A DNA stretch of 64,000 bases from Haematococcus lacustris (GCA_030144725.1 JASKMD010000019.1:59596-123595); one strand, 5' to 3'; shown: positions 21,110 through 34,434, numbered from the stretch's first letter. Numbers and translations are program-made. Notes: generated from the letters alone by a model not told the origin.

Positions 21110-24100
21110 GCTGCTCAACTCACACTTGCAGAGGAAAAGCCCTCCACCAAGACCCAGTAGGCCACACCAGCAGCTGCAGTGAAGGTGGCGCGTGAACGAA
21201 AAACTCGACATATGCTGCCGTCATCATTAGATGTTATGACATTCTGCACCCACAGCAAGGCCAGGCAAGCATGATGAGGAGCGTGCTGATGAAGGGCCGG
21301 GTGTCATCTAGTCTTATCCATCAACCTGTGGCATGGTGGTTGCAAGTGATAGCAGCAGGCAGGCAGGAGCGCCTTAGCTGTGCCTCATTGCATGAGGGCC
21401 TGCACCACCAGCCAGCCACGCACCGCGCACTGGAAGCATGTGTCTGGCTGGACCGCCATAACATACATGAAGGTGTCCCAAGCAGCCACGCCATCCACGC
21501 AGGTGTCCACCGTGATGGTGCGGGTTGTGCTGCTGCTGGGAAGCAGGTACAGGAAGTCAGGGGAAAAACGGCAGCCCCAGCGGCTGGCAGCGCCGCATGT
21601 GGTTGTTGGGGGGTTGAAGATGGTCACTCCATTGGCAGGCAGGCCAGCCATTGTGAGTGTTGCCCCGCATGACCCTGCGCACAAGGCAGGCACAGGCTGC
21701 GTCCCAGCGATGCAATGGGTGAAGGTGAGCCATGCAGGAAGGCAGTGTGTGCATGCAGCCAGCGGGGGGCTGGCCGCTGCCTTGCCAGTGAGCTGCCTTG
21801 TGTGGCCTCTAGAGCATATGGCATGGCAGCGGGCGACTAGGCAGAGGTCACCCCCACAGCACCCTGTGTGACTGCACCTGGGGGAGAAGGAGAGGGAGGG
21901 GGTGGGGGCATTGCCAAGGTTTCAATTGTCACACTGATGGCCGGGCTGCCGCACTGCATGCAACACACCAATGCATGGCCTCTCACTCTTGCAGCCTGGC
22001 GGCTTGGTGGCACTTGGCAAGCAGCATGTGCAGCAACCCGCCATGTCAGCCACTTGGCCATGTTCGGGACTGAGTCAAGGCCCCGCCATTGTGGGCACCA
22101 AGCAGGCTCTCAGTTGGCAGCGTTGCGTGGCCATGCAATGGCCAGGTGGGGCATCAAGCCATCACTTATTGCTTTGGTACGTGGTGCACTGCATCAGACC
22201 CTCGCCTGCACTCCTTGCCTTGCAGCCTCGCCTAGGGCAGGAGGCAGCAAGGTCTATCTACCCCACCGCTGGCACCAGGGAGGGCTAGGCAGCAAAGCGC
22301 AGGCAGGGGCTCTGTTAGACCCAAGCGCGTGGCAACATCTGGCGCATAGAAATGGACGCCACAACTGCTGGCCCCTCATTGCAGCAGCGCAGGCACACTG
22401 CAGCAGGCTGGCCTCCACAGCTGGTGATATATGTGTATCGATTCAGCTGCTCAACTCACACTTGCAGAGGAAAAGCCCTCCACCAAGACCCAGTAGGCCA
22501 CACCAGCAGCTGCAGTGAAGGTGACGCGTGACCGAAAAACTCCACATATGCTGCCGTCATCATTAGATGTTATGACATTCTGCACCCACAGCAAGGCCAG
22601 GCAAGCATGATGAGGAGCGTGCTCATGCAGGGCCGGGTGTCATCTAGTCTTATCCATCAACCTGTGGCATGGTGGTTGCAAGTGATAGCAGCAGGCAGGC
22701 AGGGGCGCCTTAGCTGTGCCTCATTGCATGAGGGCCTGCACCACCAGCCAGCCACGCACCGCGCACTGGAAGCATGTGTCTGGCTGGACCGCCATGACAT
22801 ACATGAAGGTGTCCCAAGCAGCCACGCCATCCACGCAGGTGTCCACCGTGATGGTACGGGCTGTGCTGCTGCTGGGAAGCAGGTACAGGAAGTCAGGGGA
22901 AAAACGGCAGCCCCAGCGGCTGGCAGCGCCGCATGTGGTTGTTGGGGGGTTAAAGATGGACACTCCATTGGCAGGCAGGCCAGACATTGTGAGTGTTGCC
23001 CCGCATGACCCTGCGCGCAAGGCAGGCACAGGCTGCGTCCCAGCGATGCAGTGGGTGCAGGGGAGCCATGCAGGAAGGCAGTGTGTGCAGGCAGCCAGCG
23101 GGGGGCTGGCCACTGCCCTGCCAGTGAGCTGCCCTGTGTGGCCCCTGGAGCATATGGCAGGGCAGAGGGCGGCTAGGCAGAGGTCAACCCCACAACACCC
23201 TGCGTGACTGTACCTGGGAGAGAAGGAGAGGGTGGCGGGGGCTGGGGAGGTGGTGGAGAAGGAGAGGGTGGTGGCGGCTGGGGAGGTGGTGGAGAAGGAG
23301 AGGGTGGCAGGGGAGGAGGAGAAGGAGAGGGTGGCGGGGGCTGGGGTGGTGGAGAAGGAGGGGGTGGCGGGGGCTGGGGAGGTGGTGGAGAAGGAGAGGG
23401 TGGCGGGGGTTGGGGAGGTGTTGGGGGCGTTGCCAGGGTTACAATTTCCACTTTGATGGCCGGGCTGCCGCGCTGCATGCGACACACCACATGCATGGCC
23501 TCTCCCTCTTGCAGCCTGGCGGCTTGGTTGCACTTGGCAAGCAGCATGTGCAGCAACCTGCCATGTCAGCCACCTGGCCATGTTCGGGACTGAGTCAAGG
23601 CCCCGCCATTGTGGGCACCAGGCAGACTCTCAGTTGGCAGCGCTGCGTGGCCATGCAATGGCCAGGTGGGGCATCAGGCCACCACTTATTGCTTTGGTAC
23701 GTGGTGCACTGCATCAGACCCTCGCCTACACTCCTTGCCTTGCAGCCTCGCCTAGGGCAGGAGGCAGCAAGGTGTATCTACCCCACGGCTGGCACCAGGG
23801 AGGGCTAGGCAGCAGAGCGCAGGCAGGGGCTCTGTTGGACCCAAGCGCATGGCAACATCTGGCGCATAGGAATGGACGCCACAACTGCTGGCCCCTCATT
23901 GCAGCAGCCCTGGCACACTGCAGCAGGTTGGCCACCATAGCTGGCGATATGTTGTATCAGTTGAGCTGCTAAACTCACACTTGTAGGGGCAAAGCCCTCC
24001 ACCAAGATCCAGTAGACCACACCAGCAGCTGCAGTAAAGGTGACGCGTGACCGTGGTCCCCCACATATGCTGCCGTCATCATCAAATGTAATGACATTCT

Positions 24101-27100
24101 GCACCCACAGCAAGGCCAGGCAAGCATGATGAAGAGCGTGCTGATGCAGGGCCGGGTGTCATCTAGTCTCATCCATCAACCTGTGGCATGGTGATTGCAA
24201 GTGATAGCAACAAGCAGGCAGGAGCGCCTTTGCTGTGCCTCATTGCATGAGGGCCTGCACCACCAGCCAGCCACGCACCGCGCACTGGAAGCATGTGTCT
24301 GGCTGGACCGCCATGACATATAGGACGGTGTCCCAAGCAGCCACGCCATCCACGCAGGTGTCCACCGTGATGGTACGGGCTGTGCTGCTGCTGGGAAGCA
24401 GGTACAGGAAGTCAGGGGAATTGCGGCAGTCCCAGCGGCTGGCAGCGCCCAATGTAGTGGTTGGGGGTTTGAAGATGGTCACTCCATTGGCAGGCAGGCC
24501 AGCCATTATGAGTGGTGCCCCGCAAACCTCTGCACACAAGGCAGGCGCAGGCTGTGTCCCAGCGATGCAGTGGGTGCAGGGGAGCCTTGCAGGAAGGCAG
24601 TGTGTGCAAGCAGCCAGCGGGGGGCTGGCCGCTGCCCTGCCAGTGAGCTGCCCTTCGTGGCCCCTGGAGCATATGGCATGGCAGAGGGCGGCTAGGCAGA
24701 GGTCAACCCCACAGCACCCTGCGTGACTGCACCTTGGGGGGGCAGTGGGGGCATGGGAGATGGTGGTGAAGGAGAGGGTGGCGGGAGCGGGGAAGGTGGT
24801 GGGGAAGGAGGTAATGGCGGGGGTTGGGGAGGTGTTGGGGGCGGTGCCAGGGTTACAAGTTCCACTTTGATGGCAGGTCTGCCGCACTGCATGCAACACA
24901 CCACATGCATGGCCACTCCCTCTTGCAGCCTGGCGGCTTGGTGGCACTTGGCAAGCAGCATGTGCAGCAACCTGCCATGTCAGCCACCTGGCCATGTTCG
25001 GGACTGAGTCAAGGCCCCGCCATTGTGGGCACCAGGCAGGCTCTCAGTTGGCAGCGCTGCGTGGCCATGCAATGGCAAGGTGGGGCACCAGGCCACCACT
25101 TATTGCTTTGGTACGTGGTGCACTGCATCAGACCCTCGCCTGCACTCCTTGCCTTGCAGCCTCGCCTAGGGCAGGAGGCAGCAAGGTGTATCTACCCCAC
25201 GGCTGGCACCAGGGAGGGCTAGGCAGCAGAGCGCAGGCAGGGGCTCTGTTGGACCCAAGCGCATGGCAACATCTGGCGCATAGGTATGGACGCCACAACT
25301 GCTGGCCCCTCATTGCAGCAGCCCTGGCACACTGCAGCAGGTTGGCCACCACAGCTGGCGATATATGTGTATCGACTCATCTGCATAACTCACACTTGTA
25401 GGGAAGCGGCCCTCCACCAAGACCCAGTAGACCACACCACCAGCTGCAGTAAAGGTGACACGTGACGCTCGACTGGGCCATACTTCTCCACAGCTGCGGC
25501 CGTTATCATCTAGAGCTATGACATTCTGCACCCACAGCAAGGCCAGGCAAGCATGATGAGGAGCGTGCTGATGCAGGGCCGGGTGTCATCTAGTCTTATC
25601 CATCAACCTGTGGCATGGTGATTGCAAGTGATAGCAACAAGCAGGCAGGAGCGCCTTAGCTGTGCCTCATTGCATGAGGGCCTGCACCACCAGCCAGCCA
25701 CGCACCGCGCACTGGAAGCACCAGTGTTGAGTGACCGGCATGACATACAGGACGGTGTCCCAAGAAGCCACGCCATCCACGCAGGTGTCAACAGTGATGG
25801 TACGGGCTGTGCTGCTGCTGGGAAGCAGGTACAGGAAGTCAGGGGAACCGCGGCAGCCCCAGCGGTTGGCAGCGCCGCATGTGGTTGTTGGGGGTTTGAA
25901 GATGGACACTCCATTGGCAGGCAGGCCAGACATTGTGAGTGGTGCCCCGCATGACCCTGCGCACAAGGCAGGCGTAGGCTGCGTCCTAGCGATGCAGTGG
26001 GTGCAGGGGAGCCAGGCAGGGAGGCAGTGTGTGCATGCAGCCAGCGGGGGGCTGGCCGCTGCCCTGCCAGTGAGCTGCCCTTCGTGGCCCCTGGAGCATA
26101 TGGCATGGCAGCGGGCGGCTAGGCAGAGGTCAACCCCACAGCACCCTGCGTGACTGCACCTGGGGGAAAAGGAGGCATTGGGGGCCAGGGAGATGGTGGA
26201 GAAGGAGAGGGTGGCGGGGGCGTGGGAGGTAGTGGGGAAGGAGGGGGTGGCAGGGGCGGGTGAGGTGGTGGAGAGGGAGAGGGAGGGGGTGGGAGCGGTG
26301 CCATGGTTTCAACTTCCACACTGATGGCCGGGATGCCGCACTGCATGCAACACACCACATGCATGGCCTCTCCCTCTTGCAGCCTGTCGGCTTGGTGGCA
26401 CTTGGCAAGCAGCATGTGCAGCAACCTGCCATGTCAGCCACCTGGCCATGTTCGGGACTGAGTCAAGGCCCCGCCATTGCATGGCCACGCAGCGCTGCCA
26501 ACTGAGAGCCTGCCTGGTTCCCACCATGCAATGGCCAGGTGGGGCACCAGGCCACCACTTATTGCTTTGGTACGTGGTGCACTGCATCAGACCCTCGCCT
26601 GCACTCCTTGCCTTGCAGCCTCGCCTAGGGCAGGAGGCAGCAAGGTCTATCTACCCCATCGCTGGCACCAGGGAGGGCTAGGCAGCAGAGCGCAGGCAGG
26701 GGCTTTGTTAGATCCGGGACCATGGCCCCATCAGGCACACAGGAATGGACACCACAACTGCTGGCCCCTCATTGCAGCAGACCTGGCACACTGCAGCAGG
26801 CTGGCCACCACAGCTGGCGATGTTTGTGTGTCGGTTCAGCTGCATAACTCACACTTGTAGGGCCAGAGCCCTCCACCAGGACCCAGTAGGCCTCACCACC
26901 AGCTGCAGTGAAGGTGACGCGTGACCGTGCTCCCCCACATATGCTGCCATCATCATCAAAAGTTATGACATTCTGCACCCACAGCAAGGCCAGGCAAGCA
27001 TGATGAAGAGCGTGCTTATGCACGGCCAGGAGTCATCTAGTCTCATCCATCAACCTGTGGCATGGTGGTTGCAAGTGATAGCAGCAGGCAGGCAGGAGCG

Positions 27101-29028
27101 CCTTAGCTGTGCCTCATTGCATGAGGGCCTGCACCACCAGCCAGCCACGCACCGCGCACTGGAAGCATGTGTCTGGCTGGACCGCCATGACATATAGGAC
27201 GGTGTCCCAAGCAGCCACGCCATCCACGCAGGTGTCCACCGTGATGGTACGGGCTGTGCTGCTGCTGGGAAGCAGGTACAGGAAGTCAGGGGAATTGCGG
27301 CAGTCCCAGCGGCTGGCAGCGCCCAATGTAGTGGTTGGGGGTTTGAAGATGGTCACTCCATTGGCAGGCAGGCCAGCCATTATGAGTGGTGCCCCGCAAA
27401 CCTCTGCACACAAGGCAGGCGCAGGCTGTGTCCCAGCGATGCAGTGGGTGCAGGGGAGCCTTGCAGGAAGGCAGTGTGTGCAGGCAGCCAGCGGGGGGCT
27501 GGCCACTGCCCTGCCAGTGAGCTGCCCTGTGTGGCCCCTGGAGCATATGGCATGGCAGAGGGCGGCTAGGCAGAGGTCAACCCAACAGCACCCTGCGTGA
27601 CTGCACCTGGGGGAAAAGGAGGCATTGGGGGCCCGGGAGATGGTGGAGAAGGAGAGGGTGGCGGGAGTGGGGAAGGCGGTGGGGAAGGAGGTGTTAACGA
27701 GGGCTGGGGAGGTGTTGGGGGCGGTGCCAGGGTTTCAATTTCCACACTGATGGCCGGGATGCCGCACTGCATGCAGCACACCACATGCATGGCCTCTCAC
27801 TCTTGCAGCCTGGCGGCTTGGTGGCACTTGGCAAGCAGCATGTGCAGCAACCTGCCATGTCAGCCACCTGGCCATGTTCGGGACTGAGTCAAGGCCCCGC
27901 CATTGTGGGCACCAGGCAGGCTCTCAGTTGGCAGCGCTGCGTGGCCATGCAATGGCAAGGTGGGGCATCAGGCCACCACTTATTGCTTTGGTACGTGGTG
28001 CACTGCATCAGACCCTCGCCTGCACTCCTTGCCTTGCAGCCTCGCCTAGGGCAGGAGGCAGCAAGGTCTATCTACCCCACCGCTGGCACCAGGGAGGGCT
28101 AGGCAGCAAAGCGCAGGCAGGGGCTCTGTTAGACCCAAGCGCATGGCAACATCTGGCGCATAGGAATGGACGCCACAACTGCTGGCCCCTCATTGCAGCA
28201 GCCCTGGCACACTGCAGCAGGTTGGCCACCACAGCTGGCGATATGTTGTATCAGTTGAGCTGTTAAACTCACACTTGTAGGGGCAAAGCCCACCACCAAG
28301 ACCCAGTAGGCCACACCACCAGCTGCAGAAAAGGTGATGCGCGACCGCACTCCCCCACATATGCTGCCATCATCATCAAAAGTTATGACATTCTGCACCC
28401 ACAGCAAGGCCAGGCAAGCATGTTGAGGAGCGTGCTGATGCAGGGCCAGGAGTCATCTAGTCTCATCCATCAACCTGTGGCATGGTGGTTGCAGGCTGGA
28501 GCAGGGTTAGGCAGGCAGGGGCGCCTTAGCTGTGCCTCATTGCATGAGGGCCTGCACCGCTAGCTTGCCACGCACCGCGCACTGGAAGCATGTGTCTGGC
28601 TGGACCGCCATGACATACAGGAAGGTGTCCCAAGCAGCCACGCCATCCACGCAGGTGTCCACCGTGATGGTACGGGCTGTGCTGCTGCTGGGAAGCAGGT
28701 ACAGGAAGTCAGGGGAACCGCGGCAGCCCCAGCGGTTGGCAGCGCCGCATGTGGTTGTTGGGGGTTTGAAGATGGACACTCCATTGGCAGGCAGGCCAGA
28801 CATTGTGAGTGTTGCCCCGCATGACCCTGCGCGCAAGGCAGGCGTAGGCTGCGTCCCAGCGATGCAGTGGGTGCAGGGGAGCCAGGCAGGGAGGCAGTGC
28901 GTGCAAGCAACCAGCGGGGGGCTGGCCGCTGCCCTGCCAGTGAGCTGCCCTGTGTGGCCCCTGGAGCATATGGCATGGCAGCGGGCGGCTAGGCAGAGGT
29001 CAACCCACAGCACCCTGCGTGACTGCAC
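21110..29028 (-). CDS. Tandem Pro-rich / PPC-like domain protein, array 2 (six modules)
   Basis: Six copies of the ~1.4-1.5-kb module follow one another. The 40-codon exon (NVITFDDDGSICGG...YWVLVEG) lies at 21243-21124, 22579-22460, 24098-23979, 25525-25394 (44 codons), 26972-26853 and 28392-28273. Each is paired with a Cys-rich exon ending PDTCFQCA, and all but the first with a Pro-rich exon of variable length. The longest Pro-rich exon (23556-23173) is nearly all P and S. Every 40-codon exon starts after gtgcag and ends at gtgagt. Length variation between modules comes mostly from the Pro-rich exon. A large secreted matrix glycoprotein of repeated stalk-plus-sandwich units is the likely product. 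Neither end of the gene nor the third splice junction per module is resolved, and some modules may be dead. Confidence 0.5.
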
Positions 29029-31428
29029 CTGGGGTGGGAGGCATTGGGGGCCCGGGAGGTGGAGGGAGTGGTGCTAGTGGCGGCAAGGGTGGCGAGGGTA
29101 GTCTGCATGCAATACATGCGTCAGCAGTCACATGTGTCAGCAGCCACTTCACTTGGGCAACCTGATGACATCAAAGCCGCTGCCACAATGCATTAAGCTA
29201 TGAGTTTATGTCAAGACTGAGGCAGCTGCCCCATAGATACATCGTCCCAACTCACAAGGGTAGACCTGCAGGCAACAGCAGGGCACGCTCACTGAGCCTG
29301 AGGCACCTGGATGGGGAGAGTTGCCGTCTGTCTGAGCAGCATGTGCACTATACTCGTTGTTTGTGAGGCGCCATCACATCTCACTCCTAACATGCCATCA
29401 TGCCACAGCTACCCTACGGTGCAGCTGGTTGTGGCCTAACTGGTATCACCTAACTGGTATCACCTGGTGTGGGGTAGCGCTCTGAGGGTGTTGCATTGAA
29501 GGTGGAGGCACTGATATTGCAAGAGTAAAAGGTCAGCATGGCTGCAGGTGGTCAACAGGATGCAGGCAGGTCAAATGAGCTACGGGGGTAAGTCGTGGTT
29601 GAAAGGGGCGTTTGCTGTGCATGGCAGTTCTACGACCTAGACCACCCCAGGCTGCACTACTCTGGTTGATGGATGCTGATGACATCATCGGCCTCATCTT
29701 TCATTGCTAAGGCATTGCCGGAGCGTCTCGGGCTATGGTCATAAAATGTGATTTTTGTCATCGTGGAGGAGAAAAGGGAAGGAGCCTGAACGCCAACCTG
29801 ACAAGGCGCATGTCTTGGGGAGTCATGCAAGCAACAGGTTATGAAAGTACACTGATCTTTGTCAGGTAGTGATGAGCGGGTCCCAAAGCGTCATATATCA
29901 CCTGTCCCATCGCCTGCTTGATTGATTGTTCTGCCTGGGTGCTGCCTGGACGTTTCCTGTTGGACACTCCCGTGGAAGGCGTGCAAGCGAGCCTTGAAAA
30001 TGAGCCTTAGAAATGAGCTGTCAATTTGAGCTGTTAAACCCGCCGAGTTGCTTGAAGACATTGCAAATTTATCAAAGCACAGCATCTAGTTACGTAATGT
30101 CTTAAGAGAAGCGGAAGGGTACCGCTAAGCAAAAGCCGCGCTCGACAAAACGCCCGCGAAAGGGTTCGGGACGGTGTGGTGTGCCGCAAGGGCAAGGCTG
30201 CCTGGGCAAAGCCAGCACCACAGGCAGGTATTCGGGTAATCCAGGACTGCAATGCAGCGTTAAACATGCATCGCGTTGGGGAGGCCAAGTGGCGCCCACT
30301 GGAGCTGTGCTGGTTGCGAGAGCAGCACTCATAACCCGCCGGTCTCACAACCGCTTGTAGCCCAGGCCAGGTTACTCCTTGTCCTTGGCTGGCCGAGCTG
30401 CCTCACTCATAGAAAAGAAAGAAAGAAAGAAAGACTACGCCCTCGCCGTCGGGCGTGCATTAAGGGGGGAGAGTAGCCTCGGGGCGTGCCCTTGCTACCC
30501 TCCCACCGGAGACAGGTGGGGGGGTGGGGAGGGAGGGTTGCCAGGCTACCGGGCGCACCCAGGGGCCATGTCAACATCCTCCCTCCCCCGCATAGCTCAT
30601 CCAGCCGGTGCCCTTGCCGTTCGTGTCCATTGTTTGGTTTGCTTTCTTTGCTGTTTCGGCGGTTCAGCTTGCCGTCTCGCTACAACGAGTGCATGTGCAG
30701 TTTGTATCGCATGTCGGTGTAGCCACTTCAGCAGGTTGTCGTTTGTGTCCTGGACTCCTAGCTCTAGAAGTCGCTTATGGGTGTGGTCCTTGTATATTGT
30801 GCCACCCACTCCTAGCATGATGTTGATTTGTTTCGCGGAGGCACAGTTGATGCCTGGTTGGAGTGCTTGAAGCAAGTTGGCGTGTTGCGCAGTCGCTTTG
30901 TGTAGTTGTTCCGTTGGGTCGGTGTCCATGCAATATTTTATTTCTATCAGGGTCACATGTCTATGCCTCAGCGGGATCTTCGTCGCCGGTCCTTCGTAGG
31001 GCCCGTTTGGGGAGATAATCACGGCGTCCGGGTAGGTGATTCGTCCTGTAGTGGTGGGGTCTATGTCGAGCGCGCGTCTCAGGTTTTTGCGTTTGAGCTT
31101 GCTTTTGATCGGAGAAGCTGTGTCGCTATCCTCGTACAGGTCGCCGACATCGGTGAAGACCAGGCCGGCGCCGAGGGCTCCATCCTGGACGGCTCGGAGG
31201 ATGGCGCGGCCGGCCGCATTGTGGCGGTGCGTGACTAGCTTGTTCGTAGCAGTGCAACCTGACAGGATGTGTAGAGCGCTGTCCGGCTGGCCGCATAGTG
31301 GGCAGTTTGTGCTGTCGCTGAGCCCGAAAGCCTCACTCATAGAAATTAATCCATGCATTCTTCCCGGCATTATTGGCCAACCTTGTCCGATCGGGCTGAA
31401 ATCTTGATAGATGGTGTTTTGCAGAATA
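26039..31428. repeat. Segmental duplication, copy 2
   Basis: Second copy of 8252-14250, same orientation. It lacks the 595-bp insert and shows the empty target site at 29,719. Continuous with array 2 on its left, it ends at gcagaata on its right, inside a palindromic structure. Confidence 0.9.
29029..30410. other. Non-coding part of duplication copy 2
   Basis: Equivalent of 11242-13232 without the retroposed insert. No supported gene. Confidence 0.45.
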
Positions 31429-31436
31429 TAAAACAT
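30411..31436 (-). pseudogene. LINE 3' end with restriction-like endonuclease domain, copy 2
   Basis: The minus-strand frame 31436-30597 is almost identical to copy 1, differing by a few residues (for example HVTLIEIKYC instead of HVTLIDIKYC). That change replaces an Asp that is expected to be catalytic in the PD...D endonuclease motif. The (TTTC)n tail lies at 30411-30433 on the reverse strand. The 5' part is missing. Confidence 0.75.
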
Positions 31437-31633
31437 ATTGTTTTATGAATACTTTCTCAAACACCAATATGTTTTGTTTTTTTGCAAACACCATCTATCA
31501 AAATAATCAGCCCGATCGGACAAGGTTGGCCAAAAATGCAGGGAAGAATGCAAGGATTAATTTCTATGAGTGAGGCAGCTCGGCCAGCCAAGGACAAGGA
31601 GTAACCTGGCCTGGGCTACAAGCGGTTGTGAGA
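31338..31633. repeat. Palindrome at the LINE 5' side, with a 70-bp inverted repeat to the far side of the LINE
   Basis: 31338-31428 (LINE 5' part) is mirrored, with mismatches, at about 31482-31575 around an aaacatattg/caatatgttt stem. From 31564 to 31633 the sequence is the exact or near-exact reverse complement of 30343-30412, beyond the LINE tail. The switch occurs at the 13-nt shared word ctatgagtgaggc, which also occurs in the LINE coding sequence. Confidence 0.8.
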
Positions 31634-31639
31634 TCGGCC

Positions 31640-32970
31640 ACCCAAGGCACAACAGCATGTTGTAGAGGTGGTCTCTAGTAGTCCACTCCAATGTAGGCTC
31701 TAGTGAAGGCCAAGATGGAGGACGCTCCCAACCAAGGAAACCTGGCCTTTTCTACATGCTGATGGCTACATGTTGGTGCTGATAACCCTAACACGCAACC
31801 CGCCCAAGGTCAAGCAACTGCACGCCCAAGGTTTAACAACAACAGGCGCGTGCCTGCTATGGCAAACTGGATGGCAACTCCACATGCGGTTTTCACGCCA
31901 CAGTACAGGGGTAGGCATCTGCACTGACACTATTGTGAGAGGTTTGTTTCATAAATCAAACATCTGGCACTTGCCTGATAGCCAAATGTGAGTTTACTCA
32001 CCATACTGCCCAGTCGTGCCGCGCTGGCTGGGCACAGGCAGCAATGAATTGCAAGGGTGATCGCTCTGCTTCCAATAACAACAGGGCACAAAGACAAGCA
32101 CGCATGGCAAACAGTAGTCAGGCTGGGCCATGCGCGTGGAGCAAGCAAGCGGGTAGGCTGTACACCTGCCGGCTGTTCCTTGATTGCCTGGCCTAGTGCT
32201 TGGCAGCAGCTACAGGTGGCGTGTCCCAGCACGTCTCTCACCTCTGTGCAGACCACTGGACAGCCATTGTCGAACTGGTTCGGCACCGGACTACTGAGCA
32301 TGTTGACGCGGGAGGTGTACACGGGGCCTTGCAGCCAGGCTGTGTGCAGGACAGCCACACAAGGCGGTGCAATGCGAGCCAGGTGCTCTTCGCGTGACGC
32401 TGCCACGCAAGCTCACATGCAGACTTCAGACTGACCAACAACACTGTCATGCCGAAACACCTGCTCTGCTGCAGCTCACAGTGCAAGGCTTGCGTTGCAG
32501 TGTACTGCTTGTTGGCATTCGTGACAGGCAGAGGGCAGGACGGCTGTGTGGAGCAATCGCCGGGGAGTGAAACAAGGCACGCAGCAGCCGCAGCACTGAA
32601 CCCACCCCACCACCTAGCTCGCCTCTACCAGCGCATGCTGCACACTGCACACCTGTGTGTGGCGGGGTGGAGGCTGACACACATGGACAAGCAAGCAACA
32701 AGAGCAGTAGGCCAGGAGGCTGGTGCTAGTAGCGGGTTAGGGTTAGGGTAACCCTGACCTGTCATGATGCTGCCAGGCTGAACCCTCCAGGTTAAGCTCT
32801 GGGTGCCATTGAAGGTGCAGGGTCTGCAGCCGCAACAGCAGCACGGCTACAGGTATGCAGGGAGCCAACAAGCGGTTCGACTCAGGAGGCAGCTGGCGCG
32901 GCTGCTCTGCTATGTATTTGCTGGCAGTTGTGCGGGTTCTCTGTTTTGAGCTAGAGCAAACCGTATTGCA
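31640..32970. other. Intergenic, no supported gene
   Basis: Short frames on both strands show no recognisable domain. It contains a tiny interstitial telomere-like piece (gggttagggttagggtaaccct, near 32733-32753) in which two TTAGGG units face a CCCTAA-like half unit. Confidence 0.4.
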
Positions 32971-34403
32971 CTAACAAGCTCACTTGACGACAATGGGTTG
33001 GCCCCAACCCTCATTGTAGTTGCCGATGAGACTGGCATCCATGCACCAGCCCGTTGCCTTGTTCATCAAGCTGCTGCCCACCACAGACCTGCATCCACAC
33101 CCACAGCCGTTGCACTGAAACCCTGATCAGCTGACATGGTGGCCTTTGCCAGGGGTGGGGCAGCAGTTGGGGCACTGGCTAGTGAGCCACTTCAAGCCCT
33201 CCTAACCCCTGCAGGCCCTTACAACATCATGTGGGCTGGGCAGGAGGCAGATCCCAGGGCTGGGTGATGTGGGACTGGTGGGCTGTCCACTCACCACAGG
33301 GACCAGTTGTCCGTGGCAGTGCAGCCATCCCGCTTCAGCACCACTGCACGTTGCTGACTCACTGCCCACCCATCAGGCTGGCACTCAGTGCCTGCGTGAG
33401 ATAGGTCCAAAATGACCTCGTGAGTTGGGCCATAGCAACCTCACGTGCTGGGCCCATGGCCTACCCCCACAGCTATGAGAGGGCACCTTGCAAGGGTTAC
33501 GTCGCACCTGCTGCTGTGCTGCACACCGCCAGGCACCAGGTGGGATCGGCAATGGTGCGCAGCCGCAGGTACTCTGCGCCACAAAGCAAGAACTGGTAAG
33601 CTGGCATGTATCCATCACACTGCCATGCAATGCGGGCTGCTAGACAGTTGTGGCTGCTGCTGACACCTTGGTGTGGCACGACACCTCACCAGGGCCCATG
33701 TCATTGAAGTCGTTGGCAAAGGCACAGGTCTGGCTGCTGCTCTTGGCGCAGACATCCACCGTGACGCTGCTGCGGTCCTCACTCATGGACTTGATGCGCA
33801 CCACCAGGCTGGTGCCAGGCTGCACCAGGGGGAGGGCAGGGCAGCAGCAGTGGTCAGTGTTGAGCGGAAAGTACAGGCGACAAGGGATGAGGTCAAGGCT
33901 GGGTTCAGCAAGACTCCATCAGGGTGAAACCTGGGTGTGTTGAAAGGCTTGTGAGCTGTCAAAGGCTGTGGAAAGCTGGGAGTGACGAGAAGTAGCAGAA
34001 CAGCAAGATGCATCCACTGTGTGAGGCCACTGGCAAATTGTGAGGCCACGGACAGGCTTCAGAGAATGTGATGTTGTGGCTTGTTTAGCAGTTCGCTCCA
34101 GGATATCACATCGCCTGCCTGGAGGGTGAGCCAGCAGACCCAGGCGCCCTGCCCTTGCTCCATATGTGCTTTGGGGCAGCAGGCACTCACCAGGGCAAAG
34201 GTGCTGCCATAGGCAAGCACGGTGTGCCTGAAGTTGAGGGGGGCTTGTGTGACAGGGCTGATGAAGGGGTCCTGGTGCACCAGCAGCACTGCCTGGAGCC
34301 CCCCAGCCCCTGTCAGTGCAATGTTGGGGCCTGCACACACACATGCACTATGCATGGTGAACGCCGCACAGCACAGTATAGCCCAGCGAAGCCAACTGTT
34401 GCA

Positions 34404-34434
<31 letters not shown>

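Noticed and set aside
8252..29028. Plus-strand frames of 100-216 codons across the module arrays
   Set aside because: They are antisense shadows. Splice sites and domain motifs are consistent only on the minus strand.
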